From Agapetus fuscipes (taxonomy: Eukaryota; Arthropoda; Insecta; Trichoptera; Glossosomatidae), in the NCBI GenBank assembly GCA_951799405.1, contig OX637354.1, forward strand, positions 2,914,001 to 2,978,000: a stretch of DNA of 64,000 nucleotides. Direction: 5' to 3'. Positions 36,901 to 42,431 of the stretch are shown in pieces; the first letter of the stretch is position 1; each line of letters begins with the position of its first letter. Below the pieces are notes generated by a model. The model did no database searches. It was not told the origin of the DNA and saw nothing but the letters and a program-made list of their open reading frames with translations. The position numbers and the translations under genes are program-made.

Positions 36901-38742
36901 GGGTGACATTGGCAAAGTGGACCATTTTTTACAGTATGAGTGGTCAGACGCATACCAACCTATCAGTCAAGGAAATCTATAATGTATATAAAGATTAAAT
37001 TTTCTATAGATTCTATAATCTAAGTTGCAAAGATATTGTTAAGAACGTAGGAGTTCGTGGGGACATGAGCCTGAACACGTAGCTCGCTGGTACGTGGGGA
37101 ACATTGCTCTGGTATAATCCATTATGGACGTATCTCGAACATGCAAAAATCGTCTCTTTCGTACATATAAATACGAGCAAAGATTCTGTGGGAGAGGAGA
37201 GTCTCTTTCAACATTGAGCCGCGAAGTCGATGAGCTAGAGCGAGAAGAGTATTGCGTAACCAATATAGTGCAAGACCCCGCCTCACGAAATCTTACCTCA
37301 TCCACTACCAGGCAGAGACTAGTAAGAGGTGATGCTCCACATTAATTACCTGCTTTTTGTATAAAAAATAATATTGCAAACCTGGAGCGTTTTGAATGTG
37401 GCCATTTTTTTGTAAAATATAAAAAACGATAATTTGAAGTAAGTTGTATGAGCCATGGAAATCAAGGAAAAAAATATGGTACTACATATAATAATAATCT
37501 ATAATCTAAGTTGCAAGGATATATTCATTCAAAGCTCTCAGATGTATGCCCACAAACAAACACGTGTAGTTCGCGCTTACAAATGCTGATTGTGTACTTA
37601 CAAATAAAATCCAAACCTCAAATGAACATAAGCCCTGCAACTCTTGCCGACATTCCCTGAAACAGGGGTGACATTGGCAAAGTGAATCATTACATACATT
37701 ACTAGTAATAAGAGGATAAACATACTACAAATTTGTATTTCCAGCCCTTCTCGTTCAGGAGAGAGGAAGGTAAAATAGTATTTTTTACAATATATTTTAT
37801 AACAAAATTGATCAAAAGTTTCCAATTTTGACAGTCGCATTTTGGGAAAGATATGGTTAATTTTGTGCCCTTTAATTATGGCAGGAAAGAGCAAGAGCGG
37901 CGGGAAGGCGAAGTCTCGCAGCAGCCGCGCAGGGCTCCAATTCCCCGTGGGGCGCATCCACCGCCTGCTGCGCAAGGGCAACTACGCTGAACGCGTGGGG
38001 GCCGGAGCGCCCGTGTACCTAGCTGCCGTGCTGGAGTATCTGGCTGCGGAAGTATTGGAGCTGGCGGGCAACGCTGCTAGGGACAACAAAAAATCCAGAG
38101 TGGTCCCCCGTCACCTTCAGCTCGCCGTCCGCAACGACGAAGAACTCAACAAGCTCCTGTCTGGCGTCACCATCTCTCAGGGTGGGGTGCTGCCTCAGAT
38201 CAACCCTGTCCTGCTGCCTCGGAAAACCAATACCGGCAGCAAAAGTAAAAGCCAGGATGACTCTAAAAAGTTCTCTCAAGAGTATTAAATTAGTCATTTG
38301 AGAAAATAAATGACTAATGTAATACTCTTGAGATCCAACTGATTTTTTTTTTATGGAGTCAGAATGAAGTTTCAAATTTTCTATTTTTCCAGATGGGCAA
38401 ATGTCATAAGTCTGTGTTAATTAAGTCCTTTGCAGCGGTCCGGTTCGTAGTCCGTAGTGGCAACACTTCGGACTCGTAAATGGAAGGTTGTGGATTCGGA
38501 TCCCGGCGGAGCACAAAAATATACCATTTATATTTCGAATGTGCTCTTCGCTGGGTTGAAAAATTCATAAACCTTTACCAATGACCGGTCACCAAAGGTC
38601 CATCCAGCCTTACAGCAACTGGGTCTTGCTTGAGTATTGGCGCTTTGTAGCGACGACCAAGCTCGTACACCTCTGCGGCACTACAACAAGTGTCATAGAC
38701 CCCTAGAGTCTTTAGAATCTAGGGAGTCTCCCGCACAGGATT

Positions 38743-38819
<77 letters not shown>

Positions 38820-41800
38820 AAAAACAAAAAAAAAAAAAAAACAACAGTCAAAATGTGATATTTTTGTATATCAAATATAAGAACATTAAATTTAATACAA
38901 TTATGATGTCTTATATATTTTTGCTATCTGCTAGTCCAGTGGCTAACGTCTGAGACTGTGCATGATAACAATAAATAGTTTAACAAATGATAAAGTTAAT
39001 TCTACATGGGTAATTTAATTTTACAACACAAGAGTCTTGCTTGGTTTGGCGCTCTTTTAATGAGGATAGACTTCAACGAAGAACTGAAGAAAATAATGTC
39101 CCAACAATTTATGTAAGAATCTTCCTTCTTGACTTACAGGTTGGTATGAGGCTTGCCACCCAGAATGAAGAAGACCACCGAGAAACCATCTATGGGAATT
39201 TCTGTAAAATTTGTTAGTTTGCTGAAGTCATCCTGTTTCAGAGAAGGGTGTCAAAAGTTGCAGGGCTTATGTTCATTTGAGATTACAAAAAAATACATAT
39301 ACCAAAGACCATTATCGTCTCGTACTTTTCATCTTTTTCCACGAAATCAACATCGTAAACGTTTGTTGAACTATTGTCACAGGTTTTTCAGCAATGATAT
39401 CTTTCGGTGTCCCTGAGATCTTCTCCTCTCAACCTTACCCGGTATGATAAGATGGAGAGGGCGGTATGCCTCATTTCTTAAAACATGACCGAAGTACATC
39501 AGCTTTGTCTGCTTAATGGTTGGCAGAAGTTCCTTTGTGGTATACGTATAGCGTTCCCTTAGTGCTTGTTTGTCTGATGTCCGACAGAGGTAATTTCACA
39601 TGAGACCACATGACCATGAATTTGTCATGTATGTTCCTTGACTTATAGGTTGTTATGCGGCTGACCACCCATAATATAAAAATTGGTTCACTTTGCCAAT
39701 GTCACCCCTGTTTCAGGGAAGGATGGCAAGAGTTGCAAGGCTTATGTTCATTTGAGATTGGGTTTTTATATTGTAGGTCCACATGCGGCATGTGTTAGCG
39801 CGAAATTATACATATCTGCTTGTGGGAATGCATTTAGTATAAATCTTAAATGATATATATCTTTGCAGCTTAGATTAGATTAGATTAGCCATGTGTGTAG
39901 GTATGTGTACTGGACCTATTCACCTATGTGTCTTATCATCTTATGAAAAGTGGAAATTGATTTTAAAAATATTAAAAACAGCTCTCACATTACCGTTTAT
40001 TACGTTTTTCTTAGCTCAGATTGTGTAAAATGTGATTCTAATGGCAATATAATTTAAATACCATCTTTGAATCAAAGGGTAGATAAGCCAAACAAGCATT
40101 GGGGGGACGATGCGTCGGAGGACTACCTCATTGGTGACCCAATCACGCCAAGAGATCCGAAGCATTTTTCGGTAGAAGCCAATTACTCTCACTTAATACA
40201 CTAATGGAATGAATGCAAAAAGAATCAAGAATTAGAATAGATGTTTTCCTAATGGTACAAGGTAATTATGTTAAACAGTTTTTACTTTCATTTGTAATCT
40301 AATAAAATGCTCGTAGAGAAGATCCAACGTGACATAACTTACATCAGAAAACGACAAAATGTGATGGAATTAGGAATGGGCTATATGTATCGATATATCA
40401 GAAGTACCGATGTATATTTTTTTTAAATATCGATATTTTTCTCGATATTAGAAATATCAATTAATCGATAATTCGATATTTTGTTTGTAGTATCAAAATC
40501 GTATCAAATACAATATTTTTTTGCAAATGTGTTTTTGCCCCCCACACTTTATAGGTGGTTGTGTTTTGAAGCCAACATTTTTACGTAGCAAATCGCAAGT
40601 CCACTCCCCCCCCCCTCTCGTCAACAGATTTTTTGGCTAGAAATTCCGAAATTTTGAGACGTTACCCGCCAGTGACCGATATTTTTTTTAAAACACGTTT
40701 CTGATGATGATGATGAGTTGATGATTTCTTTATAGCGCCGTTTCGTGATGTAGTCACTCCAAGGGCGCTTGTGCAAACGATGCCAGAAATTTGCTTGTCT
40801 TCAGTGCATTCCGGAACTTTCCATTGTCCTCTAGCTCTCTCACATGATGTGATTCTACCCTCTCCCCCCCAGTCGACAGATTTTTGAGCTAAAAAATGAA
40901 CGTGATGTGTGTTGGACGTGTTTGTTTTTGGAAAATTTCGATACTGTTTTAGTATCGATATATTTTCATCGATATATTTCGATAGTGGAAAAAAATATCG
41001 ATTCGATACATCGATATTTTTTTTTCATTTGCCCATCCCTAGACGGAATACAAAATAATGTGACGGAGCATAAAGAAATGCATAAAACAGAGTCGTTAGT
41101 ATGTTAACTAGGCACTAACTGGCCATAAACCACACTGCCGCGTTCCCGTCTGTGTCAGAGGTGTCATGGTTCCCACACATCAAGGTCCAAGGTCATGACA
41201 GACATGTTTTGCGGTCAACGGCTTGAGGTTTACTGCCACTTCGCTCCCCCAGTTCTTGTTTACCGTATACGCCAATCTTGTCAAATATGACTTTTTCATG
41301 CAGTTGTCGTAAGAATCAAATTCTACACAATCTGAGCTAAGAAAAACCGTAAAACTCGATAATGTGAGAGTTCTTTTAAATATTTTGAAAATAAATTTCT
41401 TGTTTTTATAAGACACATTGGTCCAGTACACATGCAAACATTGCTCTTGTGAAATTTTCTCAATGGCGTCTACGGCAAACAAGAACTAAGGCAGCGACTT
41501 ATTTAAAATGAAAACCTGCAATTCCGGGCGCCGGAAAATGGCGCGCTATATGAACTTTTTGTAAAAACGCTACTGACTTATTTTCTGCATTAAAATGTTT
41601 TCAAATATTTAAAGTTTGCACTTTAATTTTTTTTAAATGTGAAGAATATTCAATCCCATCTGGGCATTTATTATGAATTTAATTTACAAAAAAAAAATTA
41701 AAGTTCATTAGAATAACGTTGGTTCGAATCACGCTTGACCCTTTGACCATAACTTCGACCCTGGTTCAACAGATGCCATTGCATGCATACAAGCTTCTGC

Positions 41801-42281
41801 TTTCGCGTGAAGACATCCAGCCAGGACAAATAGGTAGGTAGATTGCATTCTTCTTCACAAATCTATTTAAAAAAAAGATTATTTTTTTGTAAAACTTATC
41901 CGATTAATCCTGACTTAGACGTCTGTTTGAAGGAAAAAAATTAACAGTGTTCTTCACAAAACTTCACAAAACATTTTTTTTTTTCATTGAAAATTTACTT
42001 TAGGCTGCGGTTGAGCCACGGGTTTTATGTACGTAAATAACGCCGTAAGATATCAATAACATAAATAAGAGGAAGTTAATTTCTTAGCACATTTTTTTTA
42101 ACTTGGTTTTAGATGTCTCACCTCCCCACTGTCTGAACTGCTCCTGCAGGTATACGTCTCCCACATCAAGAGCCCTCGCAGCGCATGGTCTTGGCTGCAG
42201 CAGGCAGGAGGACCAGCTGTTGGCCAGCACCGCACCAGGCCCGGACAGCACCAGGGCCCCCAACACCAGCAGCGACAACAT
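11914..42281 (-). CDS. Osiris-family (DUF1676) protein, complete, 6 exons over 30 kb
   Basis: Osiris proteins are insect-specific secretory/endosomal proteins expressed in cuticle-forming epithelia. Exons on the minus strand are 42281..42122, 26071..25906, 24443..24154, 21322..21117, 13583..13470 and 12000..11914 (1023 nt, 340 residues). All five introns are GT-AG, and the phases (1, 2, 1, 0, 0) match at every joint. The protein has a signal peptide (residues 1-20), a Cys pair at 26 and 33, a Gly-, Lys- and Gln-rich middle, RVKR near 192-195, [10 protein letters not shown] followed by a hydrophobic segment (about 217-262), then [17 protein letters not shown] and a Gly/Trp/Tyr-rich tail ending [13 protein letters not shown]. 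Cysteine pair, lysine run before the hydrophobic segment and His/Tyr-rich tail are the usual Osiris order. Which Osiris paralogue it is cannot be told. Confidence 0.88.
12711..13445 (+). repeat. Minisatellite, unit about 22 bp (GTCATGCACAAGTGGAGTGA)
   Basis: About 30 degenerate copies in the last Osiris intron. The first part is a purer 27-bp variant (GCACAGGGGAAGTGTTTGCC repeated four times at 12715..12800), the rest is diverged. It ends just before the exon 5 donor. Confidence 0.9.
13470..13583 (-). CDS. Osiris exon 5 (His/Tyr/Gly/Trp-rich)
   Basis: Acceptor GTGCAG|GTGATC, donor AAACAG|GTAACA; 38 codons, phase 0 on both sides. Encodes [20 protein letters not shown] and GGWGGWGRN, typical of the tail that follows the hydrophobic segment in Osiris proteins. 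Confidence 0.9.
13600..13680. repeat. (CA)n-type microsatellite
   Basis: ACACACACAC and CGCACGCGCACG runs around 13590..13675, beside Osiris exon 5. Confidence 0.8.
14093..14676. mobile_element. DNA-transposon remnant with CACACGATCCGGTCT termini
   Basis: TTCACACGATCCGGTCT near 14093 is mirrored by AGACCGGATCGTGTGAA near 14660. The interior is split by a nested R265 copy (14302..14557). The superfamily is not settled. The 52-bp satellite to the right contains a related end-like sequence. Confidence 0.6.
14302..14557 (-). repeat. R265 copy nested in DNA-transposon remnant
   Basis: Reverse orientation, with a tail of CTAAATCTAAATCTAAG and the head CCTATAAGTCAAGGAAG. Confidence 0.88.
14905..15620 (+). 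repeat. Minisatellite, 52-bp unit, about 13 copies
   Basis: GGGCAGAATGCGTTTTGTCT and GAAATGGCCCTTAGGGGGAG recur every 52 bp (for example 14913, 14965). Variation between units is mostly single bases. It lies in the intron between Osiris exons 5 and 4. Confidence 0.92.
15660..15905 (-). repeat. SINE-B copy (A-box end lost)
   Basis: Contains the conserved AAGGGGGCCATGCTCACG and CAGTTGAAGTGGAGGTTTCC core and TTTCTGACACCCTCGGTGGG, then diverges at the position of the tRNA-like head. Confidence 0.75.
16032..16262 (+). mobile_element. Old MITE-D-related copy
   Basis: GCTTGTTTGTTTTATGTCCA at the left, GTACTGGACCAATGCGTCTT inside, and CCAATCAAGCACCAGGG at the right. Diverged subfamily with AGTGCTTGTTT termini. 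Confidence 0.65.
16510..16815 (+). repeat. SINE-C, full tRNA-like head and (ATT)n tail
   Basis: Head GACCGGTCCGTAGTCCAGTG with a B-box-like GGTTGTGGATTCGAATCCC, body GCTGGGTTGAAAAATTCATA, tail CACCAAATAAATCATCC then ATTATTATTATTATAG. A good reference copy for the 3'-tail variant ending in (ATT)n. Confidence 0.85.
16918..17250 (+). repeat. SINE-B, best-preserved copy
   Basis: A box TAGCTCAGTTGGTAGAG (16927..16943) and B box GGTTCGAATCC (16970..16980) are correctly spaced for a Pol III type 2 promoter. The non-tRNA body follows (TTTCCCGTTTCGGTG, AGCTGGGAAACCCTCACTTC, CCCTTCGGGGATAACGCG) and ends ATGTGTAGCTTAGTTGCG then T-rich. It lacks the rest of a functional tRNA fold, so it is a SINE, not a tRNA gene. 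Confidence 0.9.
17256..18000. other. No gene recognised
   Basis: AT-rich intronic sequence. The block near 17400..17510 is a diverged inverted copy of 2990..3100 (shared TACACATGGAAATGC and TTCTCTTTCTCTTACTAAG), so it belongs to an unnamed dispersed repeat. Confidence 0.5.
18003..18240 (+). repeat. R265 copy, slightly internally deleted
   Basis: CCTTGACTTATAGGTTGG head. The region after TTTGGATTTTAATT is shortened, and the tail is CTACTCAGATTTAATAG. Confidence 0.82.
18243..18425 (-). mobile_element. Old MITE-D-related fragment
   Basis: ATTCTACACAATCTGAGCTA and the CAAGTACACATACAAAAATTGCTC block in reverse orientation; termini eroded. Confidence 0.6.
18700..18905 (+). mobile_element. CR1-like LINE 3' end, truncated
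   Basis: Parallels 49786..50240: TTTGCAGGACCAATCGAGTG, GGAACAGACTACCACCTAAT, then CAAATAAATTATCC-type 3' end. Encodes remnants of a FAGPxEWNRLPP-like motif. Flanked by ACG-containing direct repeats within foldback element 1. Confidence 0.7.
19633..19861. mobile_element. hAT-type MITE, TSD ATGTGTTG
   Basis: Terminal inverted repeats CAGTGGCGATGGGTGCCATA (left) and its mirror TATGGCACCCTTCGCCACTG (right). Perfect 8-bp direct repeats ATGTGTTG at 19625..19632 and 19862..19869. 229 bp, non-coding. A CAGTGGCG start plus an 8-bp TSD points to hAT. Confidence 0.88.
20064..20286 (+). mobile_element. MITE-D copy 2 (internal deletion, TSD ATAA)
   Basis: Termini as in copy 1; ATAA flanks both sides. 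About 32 bp are missing inside, with a short duplication TCTGGACCAATGTGT. Confidence 0.82.
20390..20592. mobile_element. Palindromic element with hammerhead-like core
   Basis: Arms AATTGGATAAAACAGAGTTT and its mirror AACTGTGTTTTATCCAATTT enclose a palindrome of about 190 bp. On the plus strand, CTGAAGA (20503..20509), a GCCT/AGGC hairpin and AAAAC look like a decayed hammerhead core. Probably an inverted pair of Penelope-like terminal repeats. Confidence 0.55.
20688..20943 (-). repeat. SINE-B copy
   Basis: Reverse orientation. Ends with the A box as CTACCAACTGAGCTATCGAC; the B-box region is shortened. Confidence 0.85.
21117..21322 (-). CDS. Osiris exon 4 (lysine run and hydrophobic segment)
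   Basis: Acceptor CGGCAG|ACGGTC, donor AGAAG|GTAAGC. Encodes [50 protein letters not shown] and LKKGHQPQK. This is the diagnostic Osiris block: a lysine run, then a long hydrophobic stretch. Phase 1 in, phase 0 out. Confidence 0.92.
21684..21820 (+). repeat. Family H repeat, short copy
   Basis: GATGATTTCTTTATAGCGCC to TTTCCATGGTCCTCTA; see 3760..4075. Confidence 0.65.
21865..22064. mobile_element. hAT-type MITE, second copy, inverted
   Basis: Starts CAGTGGCGAAGGGTGCCATC and ends near ATGGGAACCGGCTTGTAT, with the distal 15 or so bases of the right terminus lost. Interior matches 19633..19861 in reverse. Confidence 0.78.
22222..22448 (+). mobile_element. Old MITE-D-related copy, split by a foldback
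   Basis: Starts CCTTAGTGCTTGTTTATC, stops at AAATGGTATA and resumes at 23048..23085 (GCCAAAAAAGCACTGTGGGG). The interruption is the foldback element at 22449..23047. Confidence 0.7.
22449..23047. mobile_element. Foldback element with 200-bp arms, Penelope-like layout
   Basis: The left arm (about 22455..22680) and right arm (about 22790..23005) are near-perfect inverted copies sharing ACTAGTTTCGGCAGTGCAA and GGAGGGGGTATAAGGTGGGC. A 40-bp one-sided tail (AAAGATGAACTTTCACAAAG) follows the right arm. Flanked by 10-bp duplications AAATGGTATA (22439 and 23048). Inverted terminal repeats plus a short tail on one side plus a TSD of about 10 bp fits Penelope-like elements. No coding sequence between the arms. 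Confidence 0.65.
23448..23513 (-). repeat. SINE-C 3' fragment
   Basis: GATTTATTTGGTGAGCGCTG to TCAAGAGCCCTCTG only. Confidence 0.7.
23605..23745 (-). pseudogene. Elongation factor 1-alpha C-terminal retro-fragment
   Basis: The minus strand encodes [20 protein letters not shown], then [22 protein letters not shown] followed by TAG (23607..23605), which is the C-terminus of translation elongation factor eEF1A. Only about 46 codons are present, with unrelated repeat sequence upstream and no splice signal. It is therefore a processed-pseudogene fragment or transduced piece rather than an exon. It lies in the intron between Osiris exons 4 and 3, on the same strand as that gene. Confidence 0.85.
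24154..24443 (-). CDS. Osiris exon 3 (low-complexity middle region)
   Basis: Acceptor CTGCAG|GTCCATGG, donor GAAG|GTGCGA. Encodes [38 protein letters not shown], a Gln/Glu-rich stretch, [14 protein letters not shown] and [19 protein letters not shown] is a possible furin-type site. Phase 2 in and phase 1 out agree with both neighbours. This is the least family-typical part of the protein. Confidence 0.8.
24887..25228 (-). repeat. SINE-C with 5S rRNA-derived head and long poly(A)
   Basis: Read on the minus strand: a 119-nt 5S rRNA-like head (25228..25110), the tRNA-like segment GACCGGTCCGTAGTCCGTAG, a B-box-like stretch, the tail variant GACTCTAGGGGTCT, and a pure poly(A) of about 55 nt (poly(T) here). 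The 5S part keeps ATCACCGAAGTTAAGCAACA and GGTCAGTGCTTGGATGGGTA, which cover the internal Pol III type 1 promoter. It is a mobile element, not a 5S gene: there are substitutions throughout and it is inserted in a LINE. Confidence 0.88.
25110..25228 (-). ncRNA. 5S rRNA-derived SINE head (copy 1)
   Basis: 119 nt from GTCAACGACG to GTGTCGTTGGC. Terminal halves still complement each other and the A-box and C-box regions are intact. Supplies the promoter of the SINE above. Confidence 0.85.
25290..25540 (+). repeat. R265 unit at LINE 3' end
   Basis: TTCCTTGACTTATAGGTTGG to ATTAGATTAAATTAGATTAG. About 15 bases are missing after GGAAGGACGGAAAGAG. Confidence 0.86.
25545..25691. mobile_element. Partial MITE-M (TAA-type), uninterrupted
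   Basis: GTACATCATCTTTCCTGTTC to TTGGAGCAACAGGCCCTAA. It matches the right part of 54657..55142 and shows the site before insertion of the nested element there (GTCAATCAAATATTAATTGG). Confidence 0.7.
25906..26071 (-). CDS. Osiris exon 2
   Basis: Acceptor GTTCCAG|CTGAAG, donor TACAA|GTAAAA. Encodes [20 protein letters not shown] and [20 protein letters not shown] plus SIY; a Leu/Ala-rich helical stretch. An in-frame TAA follows directly, so the donor is needed. Phases 1 and 2 match exons 1 and 3. Confidence 0.85.
26225..26516 (-). repeat. SINE-C copy, diverged
   Basis: GAGTCCTGTAAGAACCCTCTG body to GACCGAAGTGTAAGCCGCCA and the head CTACGGGCCGGTC. Confidence 0.78.
26520..26700 (+). mobile_element. 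RTE-like LINE RT C-terminal fragment
   Basis: Encodes [20 protein letters not shown] and [18 protein letters not shown], the conserved end region of endonuclease-RT LINEs. Related minus-strand pieces are at 35780..35900 and 39365..39540. Confidence 0.75.
27100..28142. mobile_element. Foldback element 2, TSD CACTTTCTAC
   Basis: Left end GGTACCATGCTAAAACGGCA then CAGTGACAAAACAACACATG; right end mirrors it. The same short subrepeats as foldback element 1 fill both arms. Flanked by identical 10-bp repeats CACTTTCTAC (27090..27099 and 28143..28152). An R265 copy is nested in the right arm. Confidence 0.72.
27749..28000 (-). repeat. R265 copy in foldback 2
   Basis: (TATAATC)n tail at left, CCTATAAGTCAAGGAATAC at right. 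Close to the 5033..5289 subfamily. Confidence 0.88.
28945..29137 (-). repeat. SINE-B copy
   Basis: GGTGGCGGTTTCCCG core to GTGGGATTCGAACCCGAATT (B box) and a degenerate A-box TTTACAAACTGACCTGTCGA. Confidence 0.78.
29165..29305 (+). repeat. SINE-C 3' half
   Basis: GCTTGAGAATTGGCGCTTTC to CACCAAATAAATCATCC and TAATAATC. Confidence 0.78.
29306..29990. other. No gene recognised; possible reverse LTR-like promoter
   Basis: On the minus strand, TATAAAAGGGCGAAAGC near 29455 resembles an LTR core promoter, but no matching termini or duplication were found. The rest is unassigned. Confidence 0.3.
29995..30310 (-). mobile_element. Two LINE 3' fragments
   Basis: The minus strand carries TGGCCACGCTTAGTGGAAC-like ends twice (near 30010..30110 and 30185..30290), both with ATGGAGGCAACTRTGCA. 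The same 3' end is seen on the plus strand at 33640..33860. Confidence 0.65.
30512..31043 (-). repeat. SINE-C split by MITE-D
   Basis: 30512..30770 is a SINE-C body and B-box (GATTCGAACTGACGTC). The head continues at 31026 (ACTAGACTATGGATCGGT) after the MITE. Confidence 0.8.
30771..31025 (+). mobile_element. MITE-D copy 3 (255 bp, TSD ACTA)
   Basis: Starts CGCTGCCTTAGTTCTTGTTT and ends AAGAACTGGGGGAGCG. ACTA at 30767..30770 and 31026..31029. Removing the MITE and one ACTA restores a normal SINE-C head, so the duplication is certain. Confidence 0.92.
31789..31912 (+). repeat. SINE-B 5' part, cut by a hAT-like insertion
   Basis: CGGTCGATAGCTCAGTTAGT A box, then GAGCTCGGTTTCCAATCCC (damaged B box). 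Confidence 0.8.
31913..32797. mobile_element. hAT-like non-autonomous element, TSD ATAATAAT
   Basis: Left end TAGTGTTGCAACAAATATTC, right end mirrors TAGTGATGCAAAGAATAG. Perfect 8-bp duplications ATAATAAT (31905..31912, 32798..32805). It contains a copy of the 247-bp MITE-N (about 32155..32410). No transposase frame. Confidence 0.85.
33275..33541 (+). repeat. SINE-B copy
   Basis: GGTCGATAGTTCGGTTGGTA A box, GGGCTCGAATCCC B box, end TGGCTTAGTAGCGTTA. Confidence 0.85.
33550..34770. mobile_element. Old element with long diverged inverted arms
   Basis: Plus strand 33855..34045 (TTATTCAGACTTTTATAGTG, CTTATTCAGTTTTACC) is mirrored at 34490..34690 (GTAAAACTGAATAAGTGAC, AGAAAACACTTGAAC). The outer parts 33555..33635 and 34690..34765 also mirror each other. 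A LINE 3' end (33640..33860, with a TTACAG repeat tail) is nested inside. A related end lies at 57995..58070. Confidence 0.6.
34862..35110 (+). repeat. R265 copy, diverged
   Basis: TTGGTATGAAACTGACCACCC to CAACTTAGATTATAAATAAT. The head is degenerate. Confidence 0.82.
35115..35780. other. No gene recognised
   Basis: No coherent frame or named repeat. The end (35640..35780) leads into a minus-strand LINE fragment. Confidence 0.4.
35780..35900 (-). mobile_element. RTE-like LINE fragment
   Basis: The minus strand encodes a decayed [19 protein letters not shown] stretch, as at 26520..26700. Confidence 0.65.
36334..36718 (-). repeat. Composite SINE-C + SINE-B, copy 1
   Basis: Read on minus: SINE-C body (GAATTGGCGCTTTGTAGC) passes through CAAGCTCGTAAAAAGGTCG straight into the SINE-B A box (ATAGCTCAATTGGTAGAATG) and body, ending TGTGTAGCTAAGTTGCG. 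The same junction and the same internal SINE-B deletion occur at 55168..55662. Confidence 0.85.
36719..36977 (-). repeat. R265 copy
   Basis: CTAATCTAAATCTAAGTTGG tail to CCTATCAGTCAAGGAAA head. Confidence 0.87.
37490..37690 (-). repeat. R265 copy, head truncated
   Basis: ATAATCTATAATCTAAGTTG to CACTGGCAAAGTGAATCA-like end (ACATTGGCAAAGTGAATC). The head is lost about 190 bp upstream of the H2A.X start. Confidence 0.85.
37878..38288 (+). CDS. Histone H2A.X-type, intronless, 136 aa
   Basis: A histone H2A variant that pairs with H2B in nucleosomes. H2A.X is the form phosphorylated at its C-terminal SQ motif at DNA breaks. Visible: basic N-tail [79 protein letters not shown] (acidic patch intact) and C-terminus KKFSQEY, an exact SQEY phosphorylation motif. 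The start at 37878 is chosen over an in-frame one 12 codons earlier because MAGK is the normal histone start. Family length is about 125-143. The docking region reads [12 protein letters not shown] rather than the usual LPNIQAVLLPKK. No intron, so it may be a retrocopy, but the frame is intact. It lies antisense within Osiris intron 1. Confidence 0.95.
   Translation: MAGKSKSGGKAKSRSSRAGLQFPVGRIHRLLRKGNYAERVGAGAPVYLAAVLEYLAAEVLELAGNAARDNKKSRVVPRHLQLAVRNDEELNKLLSGVTISQGGVLPQINPVLLPRKTNTGSKSKSQDDSKKFSQEY
38275..38332 (+). terminator. 25-bp hairpin at H2A.X 3' end containing AATAAA
   Basis: Left arm 38275..38299, loop 38300..38307, right arm 38308..38332; 24 of 25 positions pair. The left arm includes the last four codons and the stop. 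AATAAA (38305..38310) straddles the loop and the right arm. It differs from the canonical replication-dependent histone stem-loop (6-bp stem, GGYYYTTHT-type), which is absent. Confidence 0.85.
38435..38847 (+). repeat. SINE-C with long poly(A) tail
   Basis: Head GGTCCGGTTCGTAGTCCGTA, B-box-like GTTGTGGATTCGGATCCC, poly(A)-tail variant CTAGGGAGTCTCCCGCACAG, then about 90 nt of A with few interruptions. A long uninterrupted tail suggests a recent insertion. Begins about 100 bp after the H2A.X hairpin. Confidence 0.88.
39123..39285 (+). repeat. R265 copy, diverged and truncated
   Basis: TTCTTGACTTACAGGTTGGT to GGCTTATGTTCATTTGAG, with a small insertion after CCACCCA. Confidence 0.75.
39365..39540 (-). 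mobile_element. RTE-like LINE fragment
   Basis: The minus strand matches 26520..26700 (CTGATGTACTTCGGTCATGT, GGTAAGGTTGAGAGGAGAAG). Confidence 0.68.
39633..39888 (+). repeat. R265 copy preceded by LINE-type flank
   Basis: ATTTGTCATGTATGTTCC precedes the unit, as in the LINE 3' ends. Tail CTTAGATTAGATTAGATTAG. Confidence 0.87.
39896..40112 (+). mobile_element. Old MITE-D-related copy
   Basis: GTGTACTGGACCTATTCACC to AAACAAGCATTGGGGGGACGA. Confidence 0.65.
40371..41041. mobile_element. hAT-like element with TAGGRATGGGC ends
   Basis: Left TAGGAATGGGCTATATG, right mirrors TAGGGATGGGCAAATG. Inside both ends are ATCGATAT runs. Flanks GATGGAAT (40363..40370) and GACGGAAT (41042..41049) form an 8-bp TSD with one change. 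A family H repeat is nested at 40706..40860. Confidence 0.82.
40706..40860 (+). repeat. Family H repeat
   Basis: GATGAGTTGATGATTTCTTT to CTAGCTCTCTCACATGATG, nested in the hAT-like element. Confidence 0.68.
41242..41496 (-). mobile_element. MITE-D copy 4 (255 bp, TSD ACTT)
   Basis: Starts CGCTCCCCCAGTTCTTGTTT and ends ACTAAGGCAGCG; ACTT at 41238..41241 and 41497..41500. Confidence 0.92.
42122..42281 (-). CDS. Osiris exon 1 (signal peptide, Cys pair)
   Basis: ATG at 42281; donor GGAG|GTGAGA. Encodes [20 protein letters not shown] (signal peptide), then [20 protein letters not shown] and [11 protein letters not shown]. The frame is open 12 codons further upstream but with only a GTG there. 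Phase 1 joins exon 2. Confidence 0.85.
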
Positions 42282-42431
42282 CGTGAACAATATTAACACT
42301 TGCAGTCCAGGAAACACACTTTGTGTTCACACTTGTATCATAACCTTCGCACTGAGCACTAGAGTAGTGATTGCCGCAGTCGGGGGCGCCTCACAAGCGT
42401 TTGCGGCGGCAGCGGGTCACGGACAAGGCCA

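Noticed and set aside
37014..37345. Solo LTR or gene (73-codon frame [11 protein letters not shown])
   Set aside because: TGTTAAGAACG with ATAT on both candidate sides and a TATAAATAC were seen, but the right boundary is arbitrary and flanking R265 does not resume; not supported.
38019..38375. Minus-strand frame of 118 codons
   Set aside because: Antisense of the H2A.X coding region.
38748..38860. Poly-lysine frame
   Set aside because: Poly(A) tail of a SINE-C copy.
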